From NCBI GenBank assembly GCA_015501055.1, contig JADNYV010000611.1:1-20098 (forward strand): a stretch of 20,098 bases of DNA, in the 5' to 3' direction. This document shows positions 1 to 9,529 of this stretch, piece after piece. The first letter of the stretch is position 1. Each line of letters opens with the position of its first letter. The position numbers and the translations under genes are program-made. A model generated the notes under the pieces. It was not told where the DNA came from. It made no database searches and worked only from the letters and a program-made list of their open reading frames with translations. This DNA is from Mucidula mucida. Its lineage: Eukaryota > Basidiomycota > Agaricomycetes > Agaricales > Physalacriaceae.

Positions 1-505
1 TGCGGTACATGACGACAAGAGAGCTTCGAATTAATATATCACAAAGAAACGTCGGCGCCATAGCGCCACCGTACTGTACGTGAGTGTATGGATGCAACGT
101 AACGCATCACGCAGGGGTCGTTGTGTTGGACTCGCGGCGTTGCGTAACGCTAAAAGAAGGGTCCGTTGCACAGGTCGGGGGCGTTACGGTCCATAGTAAT
201 CGAAGAAAAATTCAAAAATTCTAGTATTTAATGATGAATTTTTCTTGTTACGGCCGCGCCGCCCTCGGGGCCCTCTTGCGAGTTCTGACCGGAGCTAAAT
301 GATATGTTTTGCAGCTAAATACCACCTTGGCGGTGCTCGTGCCGTCTCACCAAAGTGCAACCATAACGCATAACACCACACCCGTTGCACCCATTGGAAG
401 TGTTATGGGTCACGTGATGGTTGCATTCATACACTCACGTACAGTAGACGCCTTTGTTGTGATAAAATATCCAATGATTATGACGGAAAAAGCCTCGGGA
501 GGTTA
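1..505. other. No gene recognised
   Basis: I see no supported gene here. A plus-strand ORF at 309-506 has no recognisable pattern. An AT-rich stretch near 210-245 and scattered TAACGC/CGTTACG words are present, but no clear promoter or repeat structure. If the HMG-like gene that follows has an upstream first exon, it must lie here, and I could not identify it. Confidence 0.4.
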
Positions 506-1205
506 AGCTCTTCCGATAATGCGCCGCCACAACCTGACCCCAATGTCCCAACACTATCCAACAGTGCTAAGCCTGATGCGCCGCCACAGCCCAAGCCTAA
601 TGCTCCCGCTCCCAAAACCCAATCTGCAGCATCTGAGCCGGTTGCCGACAGTGCCAGCGTGCCCAAAAAGAAGACATCCAAACCACGCAGTGGGCCCTGG
701 ACACCACCAGCCGCTGATACGCCAGAGTGAGCTTCCTTCTATCTTTGCTGTTCCTGTTCCGATAGGTGGCATTTACAGAAACCGTGCGGCTCGTAAATGG
801 AAGGAGACACATCCGGAAGGTACCAAGACACAGTTTCTGGAGTGGTTCCACGGACTTTCTGCGGAAGAGCAGCAGGTATGAGCTTAGCCCTCTCTGGCTC
901 CAGTAACTGATAAGCTTGTAGGCCTTTAGAAAGACCCGGGGCAAGAAGGCAGTCACCACGGTATGTGTTCCAACTGCCATATTCGATAGACACTGATAGA
1001 GGCATCAAAGACTTGATTTCAATCGCTGTACCTTGCAGAACCGCGCCGACTTGCAATATGTTTTCGACTATGCTAGAGCTCTCGGTACGTTGAATCGGCT
1101 CCATGGTTAGCGGTCTCTGATGCATTTCCAGATGGAGGGACACAATATCACATTCATTACATGTTCGCTCATGGAACGACTCTGAACGGATGGCACACAA
1201 GTTGA
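506..1205 (+). CDS. HMG-like hypothetical protein, partial or broken
   Basis: A Pro/Ala-rich, basic segment (PPQPDPNVP, VPKKKTSKPRSGPW) reads openly to 726. An intron at 727-778 joins it in phase to 779-875, which encodes RAARKWKETHPEGTKTQF and FHGLSAEEQQ. A 46-bp intron at 876-921 leads to 922-960 (AFRKTRGKKAVTT). The W..H..G...FLEWF..LSAEEQQAF pattern recalls an HMG-box helix, so DNA binding is possible but weakly supported. Later exons are uncertain: 1039-1084 and 1132-1205, split by an intron at 1085-1131, stay in frame to a TGA at 1203. An alternative acceptor near 999 also stays open. No in-frame ATG exists in the first exon, so the 5' end is missing, decayed, or in an exon I could not find. 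The true product could be a pseudogene remnant. Confidence 0.33.
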
Positions 1206-1658
1206 ACTTGGTGGAATTGGAGCTGGGGAGGGACCGGAACGAGGGGTTCGGGTAAGGGAATAGAGGCGAGAATAGCATATCATTGAGTATCGCCCTGTAT
1301 CAGTACATTGTCTATGAATATTGTTCCGTGTCATCAAATTCAGGCATATAGTGATATACAGTGATATACAGTGATACCGAATAACAGGAAATCTGGCCGT
1401 AGTATAGCAGCAAATTTATCACTGTGTATCGGCGTATATCATCCCATGTCGGAATTACGGCCACTTTTTTGATATGGGGTGACACGGGATGACTTCAGAT
1501 GACATGTCGACGGAATTCTCACTGGGGGTTAAGATTGATCTCACAGAGGGATGGACTTTTAAGCTCAACTTCCTCTCCAAATAATATACATGTAAAATGA
1601 ACCCAGTATCGACGATACAAGTCCTCACATCTACTAGTGTCCCAGATACTGCCACCCA
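1206..1658. other. Intergenic region with short tandem repeat
   Basis: This stretch separates the weak HMG-like gene from the 3' end of the minus-strand oxidoreductase. No coding signal is recognised. It contains a 10-bp tandem repeat at 1351-1377 and otherwise unremarkable sequence. Confidence 0.4.
1351..1377. repeat. 10-bp direct tandem repeat, about 2.7 units
   Basis: The unit gtgatataca occurs twice perfectly and then partly a third time (gtgatac). It lies in noncoding DNA downstream of two genes. No function is suggested. Confidence 0.85.
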
Positions 1659-3240
1659 CTAATAAACCCTATCCTTCGCCGCGATGAGTTCACTCTCCAC
1701 TTTGAAAACACCTGTTTTGTTCAGCCTATCCACGATAACATCGCCAAACGCGGTTGCTGGAGTCAAGACACCACCTCGCTGGGCGAATTTCGGTAATTTG
1801 TGCGTCTCCGAGGGAAGGAGCGCGAGTGCGCATTCGGCAAGCATTACTGGCAAATATTGTTAACGTCGGTATTATGACCGGAGACAAAGGCTTACTGCAG
1901 GACAGGTAATAACCGGGATCACCTTTCGCCTTGAACGTGGTGACTGCGTGAGCTTTCCCCGAAGCAGAAGTGGTGACGTTGGTGATATCAAGGAAGCCTT
2001 TCTGTACATCTCTACCAAACAAAATGTAAGCCGAGCAAAGCAAGAAGTCGGAAGCCACATACGCATCCTTTAATCCATCTCCGGGCTGAGGCAAGAGCTT
2101 CTTCACGAAATAACTCAACTGGATATCGTGTTCAGTTTCGCAGCTATTGATAGAGGGTAGAAACGGCGTACCCCCGGAACAAACAGAGACATCATGCCAA
2201 GCATGAGCCCAACCGAGAACAGGAAACCATATATTTTGCTGGGCGTAATCATGAACTCTGCATACTCAAAATCGCGTCCATATCGAGCGCGCTGTGTTTC
2301 TTTGTTCGGCGAGGTGATGGCGTTGTATTCGAACAAACCCCAGGAACGTTGCACGATTGCACGATCGACCTGAGACATCATATGATGGCCACCGACGAGT
2401 GTACGTGAAGAGAAAGGTAAGGTGAGAGAGTATACGAATCGGAAGGGCCCATTCGGGGTGCCCACGACTTGCACGACACATTAGCTTTAGTAGGACATGA
2501 ACGTGGTTGTATACGTACCAGGACTCAAAGCATAGCTGCTGTTCGCCCATTTACGCGTGGCTGGTGGTACAGACTCCATAGCGGTTATTATCGTAGATGC
2601 TGTGCCTCCGGACATGATGCCTGAAAACTTGCACGCTGAGATGGATTTGCCAATAGGGACAAATGCGTCGCGATCACTGGACGCGATGGTTTTGCGGGAG
2701 AGGTAGGTGGTGATGTCGCTGGGGATGCAATCCAGGCCGCAGCAGGGAACGATAATGGAGTGGGTTTTAGTAGCATAATAGTCGTATGCTTGAATGATGT
2801 CTTTTACCCAATGCGCCTCGCCGGTGAGGTCGACGTAGTTTACGCCGTTGCGGACACAAGCGCTGCGTTACGGATCAGAAGAATCACGCAAAAAGGACAA
2901 GAGGCGCACCCAACGACTGGCGTCCCGTGCAACCAATAGGGACCAACCGTGTTCAGCACGACCTTTGCTGTCTTGACCGCTGCTTCTACTTGATCCACAT
3001 TCTTGACATCCACAAGGAGGACGTCCACATCCTTCGGGAGAGCAAGTTCGGAAACGAGGACGTCCAACTTGGATTGGGAGCGGCCAGCAATGGAAAAGGT
3101 GAAAGAACCTCTTGCAGGGTGAGTCTGCAGGTAACGAATAGTCTGCCGTCCCGTGACACCTGTAGAACAGATAAATCGTTGGAAAAACTTGGCAGAGATA
3201 GCCTCGAACCTGTTCCGAGCACGAGTAAGTCGGTTGGCAT
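1659..3240 (-). CDS. Saccharopine dehydrogenase-like oxidoreductase
   Basis: Seven exons join in phase into a 426-residue protein: 3210-3240, 2910-3159, 2519-2862, 2172-2467, 2063-2118, 1896-2011 and 1659-1846. All introns are 47-53 bp. The product matches the fungal saccharopine-dehydrogenase-like / trans-acting enoyl reductase family along its length. It has an N-terminal Rossmann motif LVLGTGVTG (residues 6-14), FSIAGRSQSKLD, then VVLNTVGPYW, YVDLTGEAHW, CGLDCIPSD, RTLVGGHHMMS, LPQPGDG, DITNVTTS, KGDPGY and C-terminal RGGVLTPATAFGD. These proteins are NAD(P)-binding, often membrane- or lipid-droplet-associated, and their substrate is usually unknown; nothing here shows lysine biosynthesis. 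The start was chosen because the 31-nt first exon splices exactly into the glycine-rich loop. Length is normal for the family. It is transcribed divergently from the RS-rich gene. Confidence 0.9.
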
Positions 3241-3576
3241 CGTCGTCAGTGTCTAGAAAGATGCTATGATGACGTTTGGACTGCGACAAGAAACAGCTGC
3301 TTGCTCCCCTTCCATATCGGGCCGAGCTCGTGATTTCCGCGTCTGCTCCTCGTGCAGAGCATACGGCTTTCGGGAATTGAGAAAAGCGGAAGGCTAGAAA
3401 ACAAACGCGTCGCGTTTACGCGAGTGTGGGCGCAAAAGTACCGAATCCTTCCCATGATACATTTCAGTGATGTTTTCTGATGGTTGCTTAATCGGGCTCG
3501 TCCCGCCCTCCGACGTTTGCCGAAATAGGAAGCAACTCCAATTCTGACGTCAACACCTTTCTTGGATCCGTCAACC
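3241..3576. promoter_or_regulatory. Shared divergent promoter region
   Basis: This 336-bp gap lies between two divergent start codons, the minus-strand oxidoreductase (ATG at 3240) and the plus-strand RS-rich protein (ATG at 3577). It must hold both promoters and 5' leaders. No clear TATA box was seen. The assignment rests on gene geometry only. Confidence 0.5.
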
Positions 3577-4596
3577 ATGCCCCGCGGCCGTTCTCCCAGT
3601 CCTCGCGGGCGCCGCCACGATACCGATGAGCGCACACGGCGTCACTCTCGTTCTCGAAGTCCTGTTCCTAAACGACGGAGATATTCCCGGTCTTTATCGC
3701 CTCCGCCTCGCCGGAGCTCTCCTGAACGACGATCTAGGTCAAGAGACAGAAATAGGTCGCGCAGAGAGCGGTCTCGCTCTGTTTCCCAATCTAGTGCGTC
3801 CTCGGCAGATAGGGATAAGAAGAAGAAGAAGAGACGAAGAGATAGCAAGGAGCGCAGGGAGCGCAAGGAGCGGAAGAAGGAGAAGAAGGAGCGCAAGGAG
3901 AGAGTATGTCTGCTCTTCATCTTCGCCGTTTCCTCTTCCCTTATCGCTTCCTCATCCAGAAGAAGAAATCTGCCGCATCACACTGGGGCAAATATGGGAC
4001 CATCGCAGAAGCCGAGTGCGTATCTTCCTTTTCCTTCTTTAGCGTCGCTAACCGTGTCAAGCATATTCTCAAAGGGCTCAGAATTCCACACTTGGCTCGT
4101 GGAAGAACAGAAGGTTAATCCAGAAACGATAACGAAAGACCAAAGCAAGAAACACTTTGCGCGCTTCGTTGAGGATTTCAACACTGGTATGTTCCCCAAA
4201 AGTCGTCTCGTTTTGGAATCGCATTTAACTGTCCCTTATTAAGCTACCCTTCCCCACGAGAAATATTACGATATGGAGACGTACGAGCGTCGTATGGCCG
4301 CCATGCGCTCGGGCGAATTCATTCCGCCCTCAGACGACACCTACGACCCGCGCGCGGATTTGAAAGCGATTAACAGTGCTCATAAGAAGCGCCCTGCTGA
4401 GCGCGATACGTACATGTCCAAGGAGCAGCTCTCCGAGTTGAGACGCGTACAGAATGAGCGTGTAGAGGTAAGCCTAATTTGAGTCTTACTCGTGGCATCG
4501 TTGACACTCGTTTAGGCTGGAAAGATGAAACTTTTGGGTATGGATATTAAGCAGAATATGGGTGTCCGTATGGATGGCAGTATGTTCGACGAGTAG
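3577..4596 (+). CDS. RS/lysine-rich conserved nuclear protein
   Basis: Five exons (3577-3903, 3960-4015, 4062-4186, 4244-4467, 4516-4596) join in phase into 270 residues. Residues 1-70 are an arginine/serine domain (PRGRSPSPRGRR, RRSRSRDRNRSRRERSRS) typical of splicing-associated nuclear proteins. Residues 80-112 are a Lys/Glu/Arg-rich stretch. The remainder is a conserved eukaryotic module: SHWGKYGTIAEADIF, EFHTWLVEEQKVNPETI, FNTATLPHEKYYDMETYERR, SGEFIPPSDDTYDPRADLKA, ending MGVRMDGSMF. I recognise this as a widespread 'nucleic-acid-binding-like' family of unknown function, present in plants and fungi. A link to pre-mRNA processing is inferred from the RS domain only. Exon 3 starts at 4062, because only that acceptor gives the conserved ADIFSKGSEF reading. 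The start codon is the first ATG in the frame. Confidence 0.88.
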
Positions 4597-4816
4597 TAAT
4601 ACCGTCTATTGATGTAAGATAGTGTATTCTGTGTATCCACGATTTACTATTGCCAGAAGCCGCACTTAATCCGAACCGCATCCAATTCTGCGTCTACAAG
4701 TGGTCTTGCCTCGCAATATTCTCCCTGTCGGTATTTGGCTAGCAATGAGGACCACGATCTTGACGGTTACCGCGCTCAACACTGCAGTAAAAAATTAGGA
4801 CCAATTTTTCGAGCAA
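4597..4816. other. 3' flank, nothing recognised
   Basis: Short stretch between the RS-rich gene and the hydrolase pseudogene. I see no coding pattern or repeat in it. Confidence 0.3.
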
Positions 4817-5910
4817 TTGGAATCGTCGTGATAGTCACCGCCATGACTGGTGGTATACACGTTCTCGTCGTGTTCTTTTAGCAACAGCTAAATATGCACT
4901 AGGCGCGTATGTCCGAGCGATAACAGCACCCCCTCAAGCAAACTCGGTGGTCTAGGATATCGGATTGTGGTTGTCAACATTAGAGGTGGTGAGTATTACG
5001 CTGTTGTCTGTTCGCGCTACCGACGCTTCGGGTAGGCCTGCGAATCCACCTGAACTTTACATCAACGAGGAACGAACGATATGAGACAGGCGCTAATATA
5101 CTTGTGAAATCGATACCCGGGAGCACCTCTATTTGGCCTGTGGTTTTCCATTGGGGCGAGTATTTTGATACACTATGTTGCTGCCGAAGGCGCGCAGAGC
5201 AGATTGTCGAGCGCGAGCGCGCTGAGTTGTGTGCGTGTCCCTAGGTATTCGTACACCCCTCATTGTTGAAGTTGCTAGCGGGGATACAGAGATGACGGGA
5301 GACATGTAAGGCCACTCACTCTATCAGATAGCCCTTAAACTGACCTTGCATAGCACTGAGACCACACCTACGTCCAAGACGCGTACACAAAAGTCATGCA
5401 CTTTCTCGCGCTCCACATCGCGCGTGAGCCTTTCCACGAGCTCTGAAAACGACTTGTCTAGTTAGAGAAGGCTCCATCCTCGTCGCCTTCAACCAGGCCA
5501 ACGATCAAGCCCCATGTAGTACAGGTTCGTGCGAGACATGGTTGCACGCTTCGTAGTCGTGTCCGTGTTCCTCGTTTAATTATAAATGCCCGCGACGATC
5601 CCATTACTCGGATGGTACCCGTTGGCGTGGACTCATACCACGTCGTGATGGTCGTTACCCCGCATGGTGGCCACCTGCGGTGATTCGAGGGCTTCACTGA
5701 TAGATGGACGACGCAGCCAGTGCTTGAGTGGATGATGATGGCAGTCGAAGATTTGGTCGTTGATGAGGATAAAGGACGCCCCATGTATCAGGATGAAGAT
5801 CGATTTTGAAGGAGAAGGGTAGGCAGGAGTTGGGTGCATTTGTCAAATTTTGCGGGACAAAACCATTTGTGGCCGCATAATTGAATGCGGTTTGGATATG
5901 TGCGACATCT
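4817..5910 (+). pseudogene. Decayed YheT/ABHD-type alpha/beta hydrolase, copy 1
   Basis: Scattered fragments in all three plus frames reproduce, in order, the fungal YheT/EMB8/ABHD1-3 family. They are IVVIVTAMTGG (4830s), AYVRAI and LGGLGYRIVVVNIRG (4910-4990), MRQALIYL, a stop, then NRYPGAPLFGLWFSIGASIL (5075-5180), HYVAAEGAQSRLSSA, then INARDDPITRM (5580-5615), TPHGGHL, a stop, FEGFTDRW, PVLEWMMMAVEDLVVDEDKG. Intact relatives are membrane-associated esterases or acyltransferase-like enzymes with a GFSLG nucleophile elbow and a C-terminal GGHLGWFEG histidine motif. Here the HG of the oxyanion region reads TA, stops interrupt the frame (near 5105 and 5680), and several shifts are needed. About 30 bp present in copy 2 is missing near 5850. 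This is a dead gene, duplicated at 14.8-15.5 kb. Confidence 0.82.
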
Positions 5911-6470
5911 GGGAACAGTGAATTTTGGATGCGAACAATATAAGTCGCGCATCAAGTTTGTCCGAAGTGTTGAACACACGTATATTCACAAAGTTGATAC
6001 CCCGAGAAGGCCTACTCGCGTTCCGCGAATTACGATGCCTGCAACGAAAAAGATTACTCCCACATAGCGCGAAAGCCGCTGTGTCTAGTAGTTACTACAT
6101 GACGCGAAGGATGTCCGTTTGTTTTGTTTGAAAGACACGTACAGCCTGGCAATTCTGTTCCTAATTTCACACTGCGAAACTCTCGTGTTCAAGTTGAACC
6201 CGTAGATCGGCAATGGTCGACGTGAGCGTGCTCTTCATCGCCAACTCGATACCAGCGAGGCGAACTTGACAACTGGCTTACCTTTTTAGACGACCAGCCC
6301 TCCCCCCGATTCCAAGCAGTCTGTAATACTTTATATCCTCCCATTCATGGTTATAACTTCTTCACCGACAATTTGTATAATGCGTGTAACATTTACATGG
6401 ACGGACAACAGCCATCTATTCTAAAATACGTAGGACTCTATGCAACAAAGCGATATAAAAGCAATAACCA
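5911..6470. other. Intergenic, nothing recognised
   Basis: This contains only short ORFs of about 60-68 codons without family resemblance. The last 100 bp or so probably carry the 3' untranslated region and polyadenylation site of the minus-strand kinase-like gene, inferred from position. Confidence 0.35.
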
Positions 6471-9304
6471 TCAAATACGCAACTCGCTCTTCATCAATGT
6501 CAGCCCAACAACTTTAGCCACATGCGTGACACACGCGCCCATATCGCGTGCGCTAGAGAGCTTTGGGGTGGCGCTACCAGAGTCCGAATCATCATCATCG
6601 AGATCCCCAGTATCATATCCCGAGCTCGACTCGAAAGCGGAATCAAACTCGTCGTTCACAGGGGAGGAGGGAGAGTTGCCGATTGAGGACGGCAAAGTCG
6701 ATACGGCGGGATATAAATCGAAGTGAGGATATACGACGAAAGACCATGAATCCACGGGCGAGCTGGGCGTGGAAAGCAAAGCGGGGATGTCGGAGGACGG
6801 AGATCCAACCAAAGTTGTCCCAGCATACGCCTCAAGTTCAAGAGATACAGCTTCAGTCTCAGTACGGGTGGGATTAACGAGAGAGGAGCCGACAACAAGA
6901 GCGGTAGCCGCTGGGAATGCGACGTTCAATTGCGCAAGCGCTGCACCAGTGCCTTGGTTGGGAACAATCTCTTCGTGCGAAATGATTGGTGGAAGTAGGT
7001 CCTCCGGTAACCGAGGATACGGCGCAATGTGAGGATACACCGGTGGGTCTGAGGCTGAATCAGTCTGGCTTTCTCGAGGAAAAGGAGAGCAACTCACAGA
7101 TAACGAGCACCGGATAATTACAACGACTGACGTGAAAACCTAACGCCATAGATTCCAAAATGGCTGCCTTCTCGCGAGCAGCGACCAATTTGAAAGCAGC
7201 CTCGGCGGCCAACGCTGCTTTGCTGTCTATGATATCCCGAGGATAAGCGTTATATGGGTCGACATGAGGGTACGCAGATGGATCTGTTTGTCGATCAGCA
7301 AGTGAAATACATCAGAAAGAATGGACTGACAAACAACGAGCACCGGATAGACGCAGCGACTAACGAGAAAGTCTGAATACATTGTGCGGACAGTCGCCGC
7401 CATTTCTGCAGCAGCAGCAGCTTTGGCAGCAGCCTGGGAAGCTAATTTCTCTAGTTGTGCTATGATGTCTTGAGGGAAGACATGATACGGGTCGACATGA
7501 GGATATGCAGATGGATCTGGGCCTCTGTTAGTACAATGATTTGACAAAATGAACCGACGACGTACAGACAACGAGAACCGGATAAGTGCAACGACTGACG
7601 AGGAAGTCAGCATGCATCGCCTCGATAGTAGCCGCCTTTTCTGCGGCTGCCTGCGCAGCAGCAGCAGCTTGAGCCGCCAACCTGACTCTGCGTTCCAGGA
7701 CGTCTTGCGGAATTGTATCGTACAGCTCGATGTGAGGATACACAGATGGATCTAGTATTTCGTCAACCAGAAGAAGAGCCGAAACGTGATTGGAACTCAC
7801 AAACAGCCAAAACCGGATAGAGACATCGACTGATGAGAAAATCCGAATACATGGTCTTGACAGTTGCAGCCTTTTCGGCAGCTGTGATGGCCGCTGCTGC
7901 TGCCTGAGCTGCCAAAAGCGCGTTGCGTATCCGAACATCTTCTGGGATGATAGGGTAAAATTTGAGGGATGGGTACACAGCAGGATCTACGAAGATATTA
8001 GTATCTGCGGCGAGTGCAAGAGGTGACAGACAAACTCACATAGATCAAACACGGGATATATGGCGGGGATATCTAGATCAACCTTCTCCACTTTTGCGAC
8101 CTTTTGCGGGTATCCGCGGGATACAGACAACTGATGATAGCTCCTGGGAATGCAACAGACTTCCCATATCTTGCGCCGACACCACTCCACGTCATACTCT
8201 CTACTTGCTGTATTATTCGTCGAACGCCCAAAGTCAATGACACGGAATCGTCTCTTCCGACTCGATGTATGGAGGGCGGGGTCCTCTGAAAGGTCGCCAT
8301 AGTCCATGACAATATTTCGGGGGTATATCGAGTTGTGTACCCATTCCGAAAGATGCATGCGTTCAAGCAGTGAGGCACATTCGAGGCTAAAAGTGTTCAT
8401 GAGTATCGGCCCCAAATGTAAATGAAACGTGTGCTGACCGGTCATCGAACGACATCGTTTCTACTTCAATTTGTTGGCCACAATTCTCGACTAAAAGAAT
8501 GGGACTCAGGTACTTGTACTTCTCTCCCTCCTCCCTGACAGGAAGATAATATCCGTAGAACTGAGGCACGATCGGTGCACATGGGGTGGGATCCTGCAAC
8601 GGGGGAACGAGATTGTATCCGCTCCAGTGTTGGAAGAAGTACGCTGGAAAGTGTTGGTAGTTGACTGCCTCTACCTGAAGTTGATCATCGTGCTCAATAG
8701 AGAGCTTCGCAGCTACGGTGACCTTGAACTTTGTTGGCTGGGAGATGGCGACAGGGCCCCCTTTGGCCTTCCTCGAGGCGCAGCTATCGGTGAATGGAGG
8801 TAAATGAGCGCACTGGTAGAAACAACCGTGCGCGGACCAGGCTACATCTACGGGGATGATTGTTATAGGCCCAGAGTGGTACTTCTGGTGTTCTTCCTCG
8901 TAATCATGCATTTCAAAAATCTCGAATGGGCAAGTTTCGTCTGGGTTCTCGGACGGGAACTTGAGCAACACGGCGATTTGCTGCTCGAGGCTGAGACTCC
9001 CGTTCACTGCCACATCGGGGTTGGTGCGCCGAAGCATCTTCAGAAGCATCTCGAGTGCGCAATCGTCGCACACGGACGGCTGCACGAACCATGAGCGCGG
9101 AACTTCCCATTCTGCATTATAGACAAAAGAGTGGTGCCCTGTGCCAAGCTTGGAGGCGGCAGAAAGGTGTAAGCTAGCTTCGGGTGTATGTGTAGGGTCT
9201 GTAGGTCGAGGAGGGTATTCGACAAATACAGCAGGAAGATCAGCGGGGGAGTCACAATCAGGAACTAGCAGCAGCCCATGTCGACGCTTAGTTGACTCGG
9301 ACAT
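6471..9304 (-). CDS. Kinase-like protein with tandemly duplicated YP-repeat exons
   Basis: Seven exons (8439-9304, 8040-8386, 7801-7986, 7566-7751, 7331-7516, 7098-7283, 6471-7048) join in phase into 844 residues. Residues about 50-365 match the agaricomycete kinase-like family: LGTGHHSFVY (53-62) as glycine loop, FKVTVAAK (193-200) with the lysine, HWSGYNLVPP, PQFYGYY, the hinge-like ILLVENCG (269-276), the loop HNSIYPRNIV (306-315) and VIDFGR (338-343). The HRD aspartate position is tyrosine, so catalysis is doubtful. Residues 405-652 are four 62-residue repeats, one per exon, each running YPxxYP...P.D, Ala-rich helix, DF.VSRC, YPVLVV. The tail starts YPPVYPHIAPYP, has VYPHFDLYPAV near 759, and an acidic Asp/Ser run. 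No signal peptide or membrane segment is seen. The ATG at 9304 has a good context, but the frame stays open upstream to 9493, so a longer protein is possible. Confidence 0.87.
7049..7986 (-). repeat. Tandem exon-intron repeat array, 4 units of about 235 bp
   Basis: Exons 3-6 of the kinase-like gene start at 7986, 7751, 7516 and 7283, and exon 7 at 7048, giving spacings of 235, 235, 233 and 235 bp. Each repeat exon is exactly 186 nt. The introns after them are 49, 49, 47 and 49 bp. Every junction is phase 1 and splits a Tyr codon (T|AT or T|AC). Shared residues include the YPxxYP start, a Pro-x-Asp, AAxAA-rich helices ending EKAAT or similar, DFLVSRC and YPVLVV. The introns share little beyond splice signals. 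The end of exon 2 (IYPVFDLY) resembles a repeat end, and exon 7 begins like a repeat start, so the array is seated at a pre-existing YP junction. Confidence 0.92.
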
Positions 9305-9529
9305 TTTCGCTCGTTTCTTTTGTAGAACCTTGCGATTAGGAGAGGTTAGATGAAGGCGGTATGTGCGGGGCTTCGTCTGCTTCGAAGTCGACGAAGAACC
9401 TGTCGCCGCGAGAGTAGTGTCGGGATCGTGAACATGAAGTATCTCCGGGAGAAGGTGAAGAGGAACGGGATGATGGAATTTGTGTACTGGTGCCTAAAGA
9501 TATCTCAGATTGAAAGAAGAGAAAACTAA

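Noticed and set aside
3642..3920. Minus-strand ORF rich in Leu, Ser and Arg
   Set aside because: It is the reverse-complement shadow of the RS/K-rich exon.
7380..7910. Polyalanine runs as a trinucleotide slippage product
   Set aside because: Ala codons GCT, GCA, GCC and GCG are mixed and the four exons keep identical length, so simple repeat expansion is unlikely.
7049..7986. Regular repeats that might be a CRISPR array or minisatellite
   Set aside because: The repeated part is coding exon of constant length with proper splice sites, and the spacers are introns. CRISPR does not occur in fungal nuclear DNA.
8804..9094. 96-codon plus-strand ORF
   Set aside because: It is antisense to the kinase-like first exon, whose protein matches a known family.
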